This document shows, piece by piece, positions 33,847 to 43,700 of a stretch of 64,000 nt of DNA. The stretch covers positions 1-64,000 of the forward strand of contig CAYUOH010000005.1 of the NCBI GenBank assembly GCA_964446385.1. The letters run 5' to 3'. The first letter of the stretch is position 1. Each line of letters starts with the position of its first letter. The DNA comes from CAYSRC01 sp964446385 (GTDB taxonomy: Bacteria; Bacillota; Clostridia; Oscillospirales; Ruminococcaceae). The translations under genes were made by a program, and so were the position numbers. The notes beneath the pieces are model-generated. The model was not told the origin of the DNA and did not search any database. It was given only the letters and a program-made list of their open reading frames with translations.

Positions 33847-36252
33847 TCATTTTACCACAATATTAACAATTTTACCCTTGACACAGATTTCCTTGACGAT
33901 TGTCTTGCCCTTAAGCTCGGAAATCATCTTTTCATCAGTTTTAGCAGCGGCAAGCATAATTTCGTTGTCGGCGTCGGAAGGCACGAGTACCCTTGCCCTG
34001 AGTTTGCCGTTAATCTGAACGGCAATTTCCACGTTGTCCTCAACACAAAGCGCCTCATCGTATTCGGGCCATGGCTGATAAGCAACCTGACCTTCGAAGC
34101 CGGCAAGCTGCCACATTTCCTCTGTAACGTGAGGAATAAAGGGATTCAACAGCTGAATCAGGGTACCAAGCTCGCCCTTCATAATCTGTTTACGTGCGTA
34201 AATCTCATTTACATAGGACATCATAGTGGCAATAGCGGTGTTGAACTTGAGAGTTTCGATGTCCTCGCTTACCTTTTTTATGGTGCGGTGAATACTGTGT
34301 GTAAGCTCTGGCGAATATCCGGGCTCATCTGTTACAATGTCAAGCAGGTTGAATACACGTTCGACGAAACGCTTACATCCACGGATACTGTCATTGGACC
34401 AAGGAGAAGCCTTTTCAAAGTCGCCCATAAACATTTCGTAAAGACGCATAGTGTCGGCCCCGTACTGGTTGATAACGTCATCGGGATTGATAACATTTCC
34501 GCGTGACTTGGACATTTTTTCGCCGTTCTCGCCCAGAATCATGCCGTGACTTGTGCGCCTGGCATAAGGTTCCGGAGTATTGACAGCACCGATATCATAC
34601 AGGAATTTGTGCCAGAAACGACTGTAGAGAAGATGAAGCGTTGTATGCTCCATTCCGCCGTTGTACCAGTCTACAGGCATCCAGTATTTCAATTTTTCGA
34701 TATCCGCTAAAGTGTTGTGGTTGTGGGGATCAGTGTACCTGAGGAAATACCAGGAGGAACCGGCCCACTGGGGCATGGTATCGGTCTCGCGCTTTGCGGG
34801 TCCTCCGCAGCAGGGACAGGTGGTGTTTACCCAGTCCTCAAGCTTGGACAAAGGGCTTTCACCGTTGTCGGTAGGCTCAAAGTCGAGTAGGTCTGGCAAC
34901 CTGAGAGGAAGCTCGCTCTCGGGAATAGGAACGTAACCGCACTTGTAACAGTGGACGATGGGTATAGGCTCACCCCAGTAGCGCTGGCGTGAGAACACCC
35001 AGTCGCGGAGTTTAAAGTTAACCTTTTCAATCCCTTTACCGTTTTCAATAAGCCACTTCTTGATTGCTTCCTTTGCGTCTTCCACAGACAGTCCGTTGAG
35101 AAACCCGGAATTCACAAGAACACCAGTCTCGGTATCGGTGAAGGCTTCCTTTTCTATATCGCCGCCGGAGATGACCTCGATAATCGGAAGATTGAACGCT
35201 TTTGCAAAATCATAGTCGCGGTCATCATGTGCGGGAACAGCCATAATGGCGCCGGTGCCATATCCGGCCAGTACATAGTCGGAGATGAATATGGGAATTT
35301 CTTCATTGTTCACAGGGTTTATCGCCTTTACGCCGTCGAGACACATGCCGGTCTTGTTCTTGACAAGTTCGGTGCGCTCAAAATCGGATTTTCGGGCTGC
35401 GGTCTCACGGTAGGCAATGACCTCGTCCATATTTTTTATCATGGGAGCCCACTTGTCCACTAATTCGTGCTCGGGAGCAATAACCATATAAGTAGCACCG
35501 AACATAGTATCGGGGCGGGTGGTGTAAATACGTAGTTTGTCGCCGGCGGTAGTGTCAAAATCTACCTCGGAGCCTGTGCTGCGGCCGATCCAGTTACGCT
35601 GCTGGGTCTTTACACGCTCAATAAAATCAAGATTGTCCAGATCGGATACCAAGCGGTCGGCATATTCGGTAATAGCCAGCATCCACTGACTCTTTACCTT
35701 GTGCACAACTTCGCTGCCGCAGCGCTCACAGACACCGTTGACAACCTCTTCGTTGGCCAGAACAACCTTGCATCCTGTGCAAAAGTTTACAGACATTTCC
35801 TTTTTGTACGCAAGCCCTTTTTTAAACAGCTGGAGGAATATCCACTGGGTCCATTTGTAATAATCGGGGTCGGTGGTGTCCACAGCGCGGTCCCAGTCAA
35901 ATGAGAAGCCGAGGCTCTTCATCTGCTCGGTAAAGTGAGCAATATTGTCTTTAGTAACTTTTGCGGGATGAATGTGGTTCATCATCGCAAAGTTTTCAGT
36001 GGGAAGTCCGAAAGCGTCAAATCCCATAGGGAAGAGTACGTTGAAGCCCTGCATACGTCTTTTGCGGGCTACTATATCCATGGCTGTATATGGCCTGGGA
36101 TGTCCTACATGGAGCCCCTGTCCGGAAGGGTAAGGGAATTCCACCAGAACGTAATATTTCGGTTTTGAAAAATCATCGAAGGCGTGGAAGGTACCATCTT
36201 CCTCCCAAATTTTCTGCCATTTATTCTCAATCTCTTTAGGGTTGTAATCCAT
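33847..36252 (-). CDS. leuS: leucine--tRNA ligase
   Basis: 801-aa class I synthetase. The HIGH-type motif is in FPYPSGQGLHVGHPRPYT, the KMSKS motif in NGEKMSKSRGN; the CP1 editing domain at about 220-415 contains TTRPDTMFGATYM and the DDRDYDFAKAF region. Zn-binding segments CTGC...CERC and CYKC...CPCC are present. Length is standard. It is the last gene of the long cluster that begins near 52.3 kb, 5 bases after rsfS. No T-box is visible upstream, so regulation would be through the cluster. Confidence 0.98.
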   Translation of the reverse strand: MDYNPKEIENKWQKIWEEDGTFHAFDDFSKPKYYVLVEFPYPSGQGLHVGHPRPYTAMDIVARKRRMQGFNVLFPMGFDAFGLPTENFAMMNHIHPAKVTKDNIAHFTEQMKSLGFSFDWDRAVDTTDPDYYKWTQWIFLQLFKKGLAYKKEMSVNFCTGCKVVLANEEVVNGVCERCGSEVVHKVKSQWMLAITEYADRLVSDLDNLDFIERVKTQQRNWIGRSTGSEVDFDTTAGDKLRIYTTRPDTMFGATYMVIAPEHELVDKWAPMIKNMDEVIAYRETAARKSDFERTELVKNKTGMCLDGVKAINPVNNEEIPIFISDYVLAGYGTGAIMAVPAHDDRDYDFAKAFNLPIIEVISGGDIEKEAFTDTETGVLVNSGFLNGLSVEDAKEAIKKWLIENGKGIEKVNFKLRDWVFSRQRYWGEPIPIVHCYKCGYVPIPESELPLRLPDLLDFEPTDNGESPLSKLEDWVNTTCPCCGGPAKRETDTMPQWAGSSWYFLRYTDPHNHNTLADIEKLKYWMPVDWYNGGMEHTTLHLLYSRFWHKFLYDIGAVNTPEPYARRTSHGMILGENGEKMSKSRGNVINPDDVINQYGADTMRLYEMFMGDFEKASPWSNDSIRGCKRFVERVFNLLDIVTDEPGYSPELTHSIHRTIKKVSEDIETLKFNTAIATMMSYVNEIYARKQIMKGELGTLIQLLNPFIPHVTEEMWQLAGFEGQVAYQPWPEYDEALCVEDNVEIAVQINGKLRARVLVPSDADNEIMLAAAKTDEKMISELKGKTIVKEICVKGKIVNIVVK

Positions 36253-36257
36253 ATCTG

Positions 36258-36626
36258 CTAGTTACTCTTTTCTTCGGTTTCGTCAAAATCTATTTCAACT
36301 GGCTCGGCACGGCTCCAGAGCTTATCAAGGTCGTAAAACTCTCTTTCTTTTGGAAGGAACACATGAATGATTACTGTGTTGAAATCCAGAAGGATCCAAC
36401 CGCCCCCGTCATATCCCTCACGATGTTTCATAGCATAACCGGCATTTTCAAGCTGATACTCGACCTCATCGGCGAGGGCTTTAACCTGGGTATTGCTTCC
36501 ACCGGAGGCTATAACAAAATAATCACAAAGATTGGTAACCTCAAGAGTTCGCAGGACGTTGATTTCCCTGCCCTTTTTGCTGTCAAGAGCATTCGCAGCC
36601 AAAACGGCTGCTTCAAATGATGTCAT
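36258..36626 (-). CDS. rsfS: ribosomal silencing factor RsfS
   Basis: 122-aa protein that binds L14 and blocks joining of the subunits when nutrients are low. Typical motifs: LDSKKGREINVLRTLEVTNLCDYFVIASG, GYDGGGWILLDFNTVIIHVFLPKEREFYDLDKLW. It lies between the LCP gene and leuS, the common nadD-yqeK-(LCP)-rsfS-leuS order of Firmicutes. Confidence 0.97.
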   Translation of the reverse strand: MTSFEAAVLAANALDSKKGREINVLRTLEVTNLCDYFVIASGGSNTQVKALADEVEYQLENAGYAMKHREGYDGGGWILLDFNTVIIHVFLPKEREFYDLDKLWSRAEPVEIDFDETEEKSN

Positions 36627-36650
36627 ACGGGTTATTTCCTTTCTTTTTTA

Positions 36651-37742
36651 TCAGCCATAGTTATCCAACGTGGACGCACCTGCATCAAGCTCGGAGTTGG
36701 TATTCTGAATTTCGGGAATACCTAGCTCCGCCGCAGGGACATCATCGGTGTAGGGTCTCATGTATTCATTAAGAAGCTTCGACAGAACCTCCTTGTGAGC
36801 CGAATAAACCCACTGGTTTTGCAGCAGAACACCTTCGTACACATAGTTGCGGACACCTTCTCCGGGTACTGTAACAGTATTTATTTTTTCCGAGCCCAGC
36901 TTCTTAGCCTCATTTGCAAGCTGAAGCATCTCGTTAAGCGTAAGATCGGTCTCAAGATAATCGAAACAAGCAATAACAAGCTTCGCAAGGTCTTTTGTGG
37001 ATGTGTTGAGGAGTTTGTTCATCAGAGCGGCCATAAAGAAACGCTGAACGTTTAATCTGTCGATATCAGCATTGTCGTAATCACGATAACGCACAAACAG
37101 TTCCGCGGTTACTCCGTCAAGATTATGGGTGCCCGGCTCCAGAACAAGTGTATCGATAATATTGCTGTCCATATCCTTGATATTGAATGTCATTGTTTCA
37201 CTGAGGTTGACATCAATGCCGCCCAGAGTATCCACGGCGGCGCAGAAACCGTCCATGGAAATCATCACGTAGTTGTCTATTGTCAACGAGAAATCCCTGT
37301 TGATAGACTCAATAAGGTAGTTGATGCCGGCCGGCTTTCCAGCCTGGCGCTTTGCAGAAGTCTCATGTCCCCAGTTGTAAAGAGCATTTATTTTGCCGGT
37401 ATAGACTTCTCCGTAGCCGATATATGTATCCCTTGGAATCTGGAACAGCGTGGCGCTGTTTTTCTCGAGATCTATCTGTGCCACTATTATAACGTCTGTC
37501 ATTGCGTTTACGCGGCCTTCATAATCGGGGTCGGTGTCCACACCACAGACCAGAATATTCATTACTTTGCTGCGCAGGTAATTGGGTGTTTTAAATTCCT
37601 CCGGAACAGAGTAGTTGTCGTCGGAGGCGGCAGGACGTATATTTTTAATTATCATAACTGCAGCGACAATAATCGCGGCAATTACGATTAAAATAATTAT
37701 TCTAAGTACCCAGTTTTTCTTTCTGTTAACATTTTCAGCCAT
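36651..37742 (-). CDS. LytR-CpsA-Psr (LCP) family wall-polymer ligase
   Basis: 363 aa: a short cytoplasmic basic start, one transmembrane helix (about 11-33), and an extracellular LCP domain. Typical residues are visible: VDTDPDYEGRVNAMTDVIIV, the catalytic-Arg segment QIPRDTYIGYG, KINALYNWG, and RYRDYDNADIDRLNVQR. LCP enzymes move lipid-linked anionic polymers onto peptidoglycan. The C-terminal tail (about 40 aa) is acidic and Asn/Ser-rich. It is the usual neighbour of yqeK and rsfS, and a plausible partner for the polysaccharide exporter at 3.3-4.8 kb (inference). Confidence 0.94.
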   Translation of the reverse strand: MAENVNRKKNWVLRIIILIVIAAIIVAAVMIIKNIRPAASDDNYSVPEEFKTPNYLRSKVMNILVCGVDTDPDYEGRVNAMTDVIIVAQIDLEKNSATLFQIPRDTYIGYGEVYTGKINALYNWGHETSAKRQAGKPAGINYLIESINRDFSLTIDNYVMISMDGFCAAVDTLGGIDVNLSETMTFNIKDMDSNIIDTLVLEPGTHNLDGVTAELFVRYRDYDNADIDRLNVQRFFMAALMNKLLNTSTKDLAKLVIACFDYLETDLTLNEMLQLANEAKKLGSEKINTVTVPGEGVRNYVYEGVLLQNQWVYSAHKEVLSKLLNEYMRPYTDDVPAAELGIPEIQNTNSELDAGASTLDNYG

Positions 37743-37747
37743 TTAGT

Positions 37748-38311
37748 TCACCTCGTGATATTTATAAACCAGTTATATGCATCTATCGTATATCCGATGA
37801 TATAAAAACCTTTGTCCACAATATGCTTGATATTTATGCCCAGAGCCGCAAGGCAGGCTCTGTCCAGACTTTCCTGTGCCAGCGCGCGCAGCTTATCTAC
37901 GCCTACGAAATCGCGTTCCTCACTGATGAGATCCCCGAGAAACACTATTTTTTCCATCAGAGACATTCCGGCCCTTCCGGTGGTGTGGTACATTACCGCG
38001 TCTGATATTTCATCAGTCAGACCAAGTTCGCGTTTTACGTACAGACCTCCGGCAAAGGCGTGTAGTACCGGTCTGTATTTCATAGCATTATCGCCCAAAA
38101 TTATACCAGAGCCGTCGACCCATTGCAATAAATCCTCGGTCGGTAATTCCTTGCAGATATCGTGAAGCAAACCGGTTAGTCCTGCAGTCTCAATATCTGC
38201 ACCGTATCGCTCCGCAAGGTCAATACAGGCTTTTTCCACACCGAGCGTATGTTTGTAGCGTCTGTCTCCCAGACGTTCTCTTGCAAGTATTCTGGCTTCG
38301 TCACGGGTCAT
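37748..38311 (-). CDS. yqeK: YqeK family HD-domain bis(5'-nucleosyl)-tetraphosphatase
   Basis: 187 aa. HD motifs: YKHTLGVEKACIDLAERY, GLLHDICKE, LHAFAGGLYVKREL and DAVMYHTTGR. YqeK proteins cleave Ap4A symmetrically to ADP. Positioned between nadD (3 bases) and the LCP gene (5 bases), the conserved arrangement. Confidence 0.95.
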   Translation of the reverse strand: MTRDEARILARERLGDRRYKHTLGVEKACIDLAERYGADIETAGLTGLLHDICKELPTEDLLQWVDGSGIILGDNAMKYRPVLHAFAGGLYVKRELGLTDEISDAVMYHTTGRAGMSLMEKIVFLGDLISEERDFVGVDKLRALAQESLDRACLAALGINIKHIVDKGFYIIGYTIDAYNWFINITR

Positions 38312-38314
38312 ATG

Positions 38315-38914
38315 TCAATTCCTCCCATAAAGACTGGTCTTTTCTATATAATTTTCCACGTAAGCCGGAAGAATGTTTTTTCCGTTTTCTCCGGCGCGAT
38401 ATCCGTCAGAGCTTATTTCCGGCATTTCTGAGTCTATTATTTCTATTTTACCGCCCATCTCATTGATTCTACCGATATCGCGTATCAAAGAATCATCATT
38501 TTCGCCTGGCCGTGAAACCACCAGAATTACGCAAATGGAAAGGATTCTATTTATACCCTTCCAGTTATACAGCGAATGAAGCTTGTCACTGCCGATCAGC
38601 ATATAAATCTTGCTGCCCGGATGACGCCGGCAAATCTTTTTAAGTGTAGTCAGCGTGTAGCTTTTTCTGCGGTGTCCGGTACGTTCCATACCGCTGATTA
38701 TAATCTGCGGACCGATATCCCTGAAACACCTGCACATTTCCAAGCGTTGATAAAATGGTGTCGTCCCTTTCTTGCCACCGGGTGATACATATGATGGTAT
38801 CACATAAATAATCGATGGATTTATGAATACGGCAGCGGCTTTTAGGGCGGCAATATGACCGTTATGCGGAGGATCGAACGTTCCGCCGTAGAACAGTATT
38901 CTATCTGACGTCAT
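38315..38914 (-). CDS. nadD: nicotinate-nucleotide adenylyltransferase
   Basis: 199 aa when started at the ATG at 38914, which overlaps the end of yhbY by 14 bases; coupling is likely since the SD is weak. It forms deamido-NAD from NaMN and ATP. The phosphate-binding GGTFDPPHNGHIAAL motif is at the N-terminus; the GSDKLHSLYNWKGI segment and the C-terminal SSDGYRAGE region replace the usual ISSTxIR with a slightly divergent sequence. The family and operon context (yqeK next) are clear. Confidence 0.93.
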   Translation of the reverse strand: MTSDRILFYGGTFDPPHNGHIAALKAAAVFINPSIIYVIPSYVSPGGKKGTTPFYQRLEMCRCFRDIGPQIIISGMERTGHRRKSYTLTTLKKICRRHPGSKIYMLIGSDKLHSLYNWKGINRILSICVILVVSRPGENDDSLIRDIGRINEMGGKIEIIDSEMPEISSDGYRAGENGKNILPAYVENYIEKTSLYGRN

Positions 38915-39188
38915 ACTGTGCCAGATCTTTATTGAATTTATACAGCACAAATTTGCCGCCTATTACCTGAATAACCTCACAGTTGATTGCATCGGATATC
39001 TCATCCGCCGCTTCCCTGGCCGTGCAGGGAGAAGTCTCCAGTACCTTACATTTTATCAGCTCACGTGCGGTAATGGCATTTCGTACCGAGGTAATAACCT
39101 CATCGTCCACACCGTCCTTTCCGATAATACAAATCGGATCCATCGTATTAGCGTTTTTTCTTAAAAAAGCTCGTTCTTTTCCTGTCAT
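38901..39188 (-). CDS. yhbY: YhbY / CRM-domain RNA-binding protein
   Basis: 95 aa with the CRM fold: LRKNANTMDPICIIGKDGVDDEVITSV (GxxG-like loop), ARELIKCKVLE, NCEVIQVIGGKFVLYK. Associated with pre-50S ribosome assembly in E. coli. It starts in a 4-base overlap with the XTPase gene and its end overlaps nadD. Confidence 0.94.
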   Translation of the reverse strand: MTGKERAFLRKNANTMDPICIIGKDGVDDEVITSVRNAITARELIKCKVLETSPCTAREAADEISDAINCEVIQVIGGKFVLYKFNKDLAQYDVR

Positions 39189-39802
39189 TTTATTCCTCTG
39201 ATTTTTATAATATTTCTGAGCATGAAGGCCATCTTTCGAAGAGCCCTTGCTCTGTGACTGATCCTGTTTTTGTATTCCTCACTTACCTCCCCAAGGCTCA
39301 TGTTGTTGTACAGCCTGAACACAGGATCGTACCCGAAGCCTCCGTCACCAAGACGTTCATCTCCGATACGGCCTTCACAGGTGCCGTAGCTGTAAAGTTC
39401 AAGTCCTTCTTCGGTTATCGCGACTACACAGCATACAAAACGTGCGGTGCGGTTTTCCGGTTTTATACCTTTAAGGTTCTTTAGCAGAAGATCAATGTTG
39501 TCGTCATTGTTTTTACCTTCCCCTGCGTATCTTGCGGTATGAACGCCGGGGGCTCCGTCAAGCGCATCGACGCAAAGTCCGCTGTCGTCGGCCAGTACCG
39601 TTCCGCCGCACAGCAGTTTAGCCGCTCTCGCCTTTATTCGTGCATTTTCAAGAAATGTGTTCCCATTTTCGAGGATATTGTCTATGCTTTTTCCGAGTTC
39701 CCTGAGCGATACGCATTCGTACCCAGCGGGGGTCATTATTTCGGATATTTCCCTGAGTTTACAGCAGTTTCCGGTCGCGACTATAACGCGCCCCCTACTC
39801 AT
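39185..39802 (-). CDS. rdgB: XTP/dITP diphosphatase (non-canonical purine NTPase)
   Basis: 205 aa from the ATG at 39802, which has GGGGAG 7 bases upstream and overlaps the end of ftsY by 8 bases. Ham1/RdgB signatures: IVATGNCCKLREIS, VLADDSGLCVDALDGAPGVHTARYAG, GDERLGDGGFGYDPVF and ISHRARALRKM. It removes ITP/XTP from the nucleotide pool. The normal K in GNxxKxxEI is present at CCKLREI. Confidence 0.96.
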   Translation of the reverse strand: MSRGRVIVATGNCCKLREISEIMTPAGYECVSLRELGKSIDNILENGNTFLENARIKARAAKLLCGGTVLADDSGLCVDALDGAPGVHTARYAGEGKNNDDNIDLLLKNLKGIKPENRTARFVCCVVAITEEGLELYSYGTCEGRIGDERLGDGGFGYDPVFRLYNNMSLGEVSEEYKNRISHRARALRKMAFMLRNIIKIRGIK

Positions 39803-40703
39803 TGGCGTTCTCCCCTGAAAAGTCGAAAAGCGCCTTTGCGTAGTCGTCGGGATCAAAAACATCAAGATCCTCTATACTTTCGCCCACTCCTATGTAGCGC
39901 ACGGGAATGCCAAGCTTTTCCTTAATGGACAATACCGAACCGCCCTTTGCCGTTCCGTCAAGCTTGGTCAGTACAATTCCGCTTACACCTGCACTGTCCG
40001 CAAAGGATTCAGCCTGGTTTACGGCGTTACGTCCTGTAATCGCATCAAGCACAAGAAGCGTTTCCACAGAAGCTCCAGGGGCTGCTTTTTTTATAATCCG
40101 GGACATACGTCCCAGCTCGTCCATAAGATTCTTTTTTGTGTGCAGGCGTCCAGCGGTATCGGCAATAACTATATCGATGTTTTTGGAGGACGCTTTGCTT
40201 ACAGCATCGTAAATCACTGCTGAGGGGTCACTGGCACCGGTTACCATCTCCACGCCGCTGCGTTCCGACCAAACCTGGAGTTGATTCACGGCCGCAGCGC
40301 GGAAAGTATCCGCCGCAGCAAGAATAACAGTCTTTCCGTTTTTAGCGAAAAGATTCGCCAGCTTACCGGATGTGGTAGTTTTGCCCGCCCCGTTCACACC
40401 TATCATCATGATGACGGCGGGTTTCCCCGAAAGATCAAGCTCATTTTCCGGTCTGAGATATCCTGCCGTTATTTCAAGAAGAATCCTTTTTGCGGCTTCG
40501 GGATCGGTTACAAATTCACTGTCCACGCGTTCTTTTAAAGCCTGCACAATGTTTTCGGAGGTTTCCACTCCGGCGTCTGCCATAATCAAGCTTTCCTCCA
40601 GCGACTCGTAAAAATTGTCATCAAGCTTTTCGGAAAACAAATTGTATGAAATGGAATCCCTGGTCTTTTTCAAACCGGTGGATAGTTTTTCAAAAAATCG
40701 CAT
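39795..40703 (-). CDS. ftsY: signal recognition particle receptor FtsY
   Basis: 302-aa SRP GTPase delivering ribosome-nascent chains to SecYEG. NG domain only, without the long acidic A domain of E. coli; N-terminal amphipathic FFEKLSTGLKKTRDSI binds the membrane. G1 GVNGAGKTTT, ADTFRAAAVNQL, DTAGRLHTKKNLMDEL and TKLDGTAKGG are intact. Located 11 bases after smc, the conserved order. Confidence 0.98.
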   Translation of the reverse strand: MRFFEKLSTGLKKTRDSISYNLFSEKLDDNFYESLEESLIMADAGVETSENIVQALKERVDSEFVTDPEAAKRILLEITAGYLRPENELDLSGKPAVIMMIGVNGAGKTTTSGKLANLFAKNGKTVILAAADTFRAAAVNQLQVWSERSGVEMVTGASDPSAVIYDAVSKASSKNIDIVIADTAGRLHTKKNLMDELGRMSRIIKKAAPGASVETLLVLDAITGRNAVNQAESFADSAGVSGIVLTKLDGTAKGGSVLSIKEKLGIPVRYIGVGESIEDLDVFDPDDYAKALFDFSGENANE

Positions 40704-40714
40704 AGGTTTAACTC

Positions 40715-43700
40715 CTATTTTTCAATTACAAGGATAGCCTCGTCAACTTTCATCTTCAGAATGCGGCTGACGCCTTCCTCCTGCATCGTAACACCGTATA
40801 GGACACCGGCACCCTCCATGGTTCCTCTCCTGTGAGTAATGGCAATTATCTGCGTACTTCGGCTTACGCGGCCGAGATAATCGGCAAAACGGTTGACATT
40901 GCTCTCATCAAGAGCGGAATCAATCTCGTCCAGAATACAGAACGGTGAGGGATTGACGGCAAGAATAGCAAAATAGATTGCAATAGCCAGCAGTGTCTGT
41001 TCCCCTCCGGATAAGGAGGCAAGATTTTTGATTATTTTACCGGGAGGCTGAGCCTCGATTTCTATGCCGCTTTCAAGAATGTCCTCCTCGTCGGTATAGT
41101 ACAGGCGGGCGGAACCGCCACCGAACAACTCATGGAATATAGCCTCAAAACGGTTGTTGATACGGGCGAAGGATTCAGAGAAAATAGCTCTCATCTCACC
41201 CTCAAGCGAGGTAATAAGCCGTGTAAGTTCATTCTTGCTGCGTTCTACATCCTCAACCTGGGTTTTCATAAATACATAGCGCTCGGATAACTCTTTCAGC
41301 TCATCAATTGCTCCAACGTTAACATCACCGAGGGAACGTATTCTGTTTCTGACTGAGGTAACTCTTGTGCGCAGCTCGGTAACATTCGAGAAGGGAATGC
41401 ACAGAGCTTGAGCCTCGCTTTTGGTAAGCTCGTAATCTTCCCACAGCTTGTTCACCGTATCGTCGTATTCTTTTTGTATAGCCTCTTTGCGTTCTTCAAG
41501 GCGTGCCCGTTCAGACGCTAGATCCTGGCGCTTTTCAATCAGATTGTTCTGTTCGGCGTTAATGCCGGTGATTTCCTTTTCAGCGCTGTTCCTGTCGGCA
41601 GAAGATTGATCAATCTTTGTACGTAGATCGGTAGTTTGTTCTCGGAGCAGAGAAATATGTTTATTTATATCCTCCAGATGAACCTTTCGCGCGTCGTTGG
41701 TGGCACGTGTCTGGGTAATTGTATCATCAAGAAGACCTATTCGGTCGTCAGCATCGGTACCGCTGCGCCGTATGTTTTCCAGTATTAGTACGGCGTTTTC
41801 GGCATCTTTGGTAAGTTCAACCCTTTGAATTTTGTTTTCGGTGATGGCGTCGGTAAGAGAGGTCCTACTGCACATAAATGCTGCGGCATCGTTATCGTCG
41901 TCTCCTGCAACGCTCTCAAGGGCAGCAGCCTCGGCAGAAAGGATTTCAATACTGTTTTCAAATGACGTCAGCGTCTCACGGCTGGCGGCAATCCGGTTCT
42001 CAATGTTGGCTGTTTCAGATTTCGAAGCTTCAAGTGATTCCCGAAGTACGAAACAGGCAGAATCCTGCCGGCTGAGTTCACCGTCCACACGTATGGAATC
42101 GACTGTAAGATTCTGTATATCACTTTCTACAGCGGTTTTCTCGGCGTTCAGTCCGGATATTTCACGATTAATCTTTTCAAGATAAACTATAGCTTCCTTC
42201 AGTTTTGCATCAGCAACCTCAGCACTCTTTTCAAGCGACTCAATTTCACTTCGACGGCTGAACAAACCTGCTCTGCGGGATGTGTATCCGCCGGTATAAC
42301 TGCCTCCAGTGTTAATAATCTGGCCGTCCAGAGTGACAATTCTAGTCCTGTAACCCAAACTTTTTGCAGCATTCTGAGCAGAATCAAGATCCTCGGCAAT
42401 TACAGTACGACCGAGAAGACGGCTTATTACTGCGGAATAACGGCTGTCACAGCTTACGAGGCTGTCGGCAATACCCACGATACCCTCGCGCGGAAGTTTG
42501 TCGGCGTATTCAAATGTTATTGGCTTTATGGTGTCAACCGGCTGGAACGTGGCTCTGCCGGCCTTGCTTTCTTTCAGAAAGGCGATGGCCTGCATGGCGG
42601 CGCGCTCGTCACTTACGATAATATCTTGAGCGCTGTTGCCCAGAGCGGTTTCAATTGCCAGTTCGCATCCGGGCTTTACTTCGGTCAGTGAAGCAACTGT
42701 GCCAATGATTCCGCGCAGAGAACCTCCTGCCGCGGCTTCGGTAACCCGACGCACAGGAGGAAAATACCCGTCCATTGTGCGTTCCATATCGCGGAGCACA
42801 GATGCCCGGTTCTCATATTCAGCCTTCTGACGTTCCAGTCCCTCCACAGATGTGCGTGCTTTATCGGCAGCTTCCGTGCGTCCCGAAAGCTTCATGCTAT
42901 ATCCGCCTAAGCGGTTGCTTAATGATTCAAGGTCCTTTGAAAGTGCCTCTCGCTCTTCTCGAAGCTCCGAAGCTGAATTTTCAGCATTGCAAAGGCGGTC
43001 TGAAAATTGTCCGATATTTGAATTTAGAACGGTTATTCTCTCCTCTCCGGAGCGGATTTCGGCAGAAGCAGAGGCGGCGTCAAGGCGGAGCGAGGTAATC
43101 TCGTCCTGAATTACGGTAAGCTTTTTCACGACGTCACGGCGTGTGCTTTCGGAAATTTCGTTCTCCTCCACCAATCGATCCAGTTGTTCTTCTAGCCCGG
43201 AAATAACTAAATTTCGCATCTCCAGTTTTTCGTTGATTCCTTTTATTACCCGTTCCTGCTCCGCAATTCGGTCTGGCAGAGTGTCTCCCCCCTGACGGAT
43301 CAAATATATCTCTGCGTTAAGCTCGGCGATGCGCTCCTCAGCATGTGCGATATCATTTTCACATACGGCGGATTCGTTTCCTGCAAGTGCTATGCTCTCC
43401 TGGAGCTCGCTGATTTCAGTGGAGTACTGTTCTATACGGGCGTTGCGTCTTCTGTTATCGTCGTACAGCTGCTCTATTTTCGCTGACAGTTCGTCCAGAG
43501 TTCCCTGAACCTCACGGTAATCAGCAGCTGAAATATCTATTTTATCGTTCTGGGACCGAATATTTTCTATGGTCCTGTCAATTGTTTCGCAGTAAAGGGT
43601 TACCTCAAGGCCCTTTTTTTCGTATGAAAGTTCCAGAAATCTCTTTGCCTTGTCGGCCTGGCGGGTCAGTGGCTCCATACGGCCTTCAAGCTCACCCAGA

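Noticed and set aside
33544..34506. Long plus-strand open frame of 320 codons opposite rpsU and leuS
   Set aside because: It is antisense to strongly conserved genes, has no SD, and its protein shows no family features. It is a shadow of leuS codon usage.
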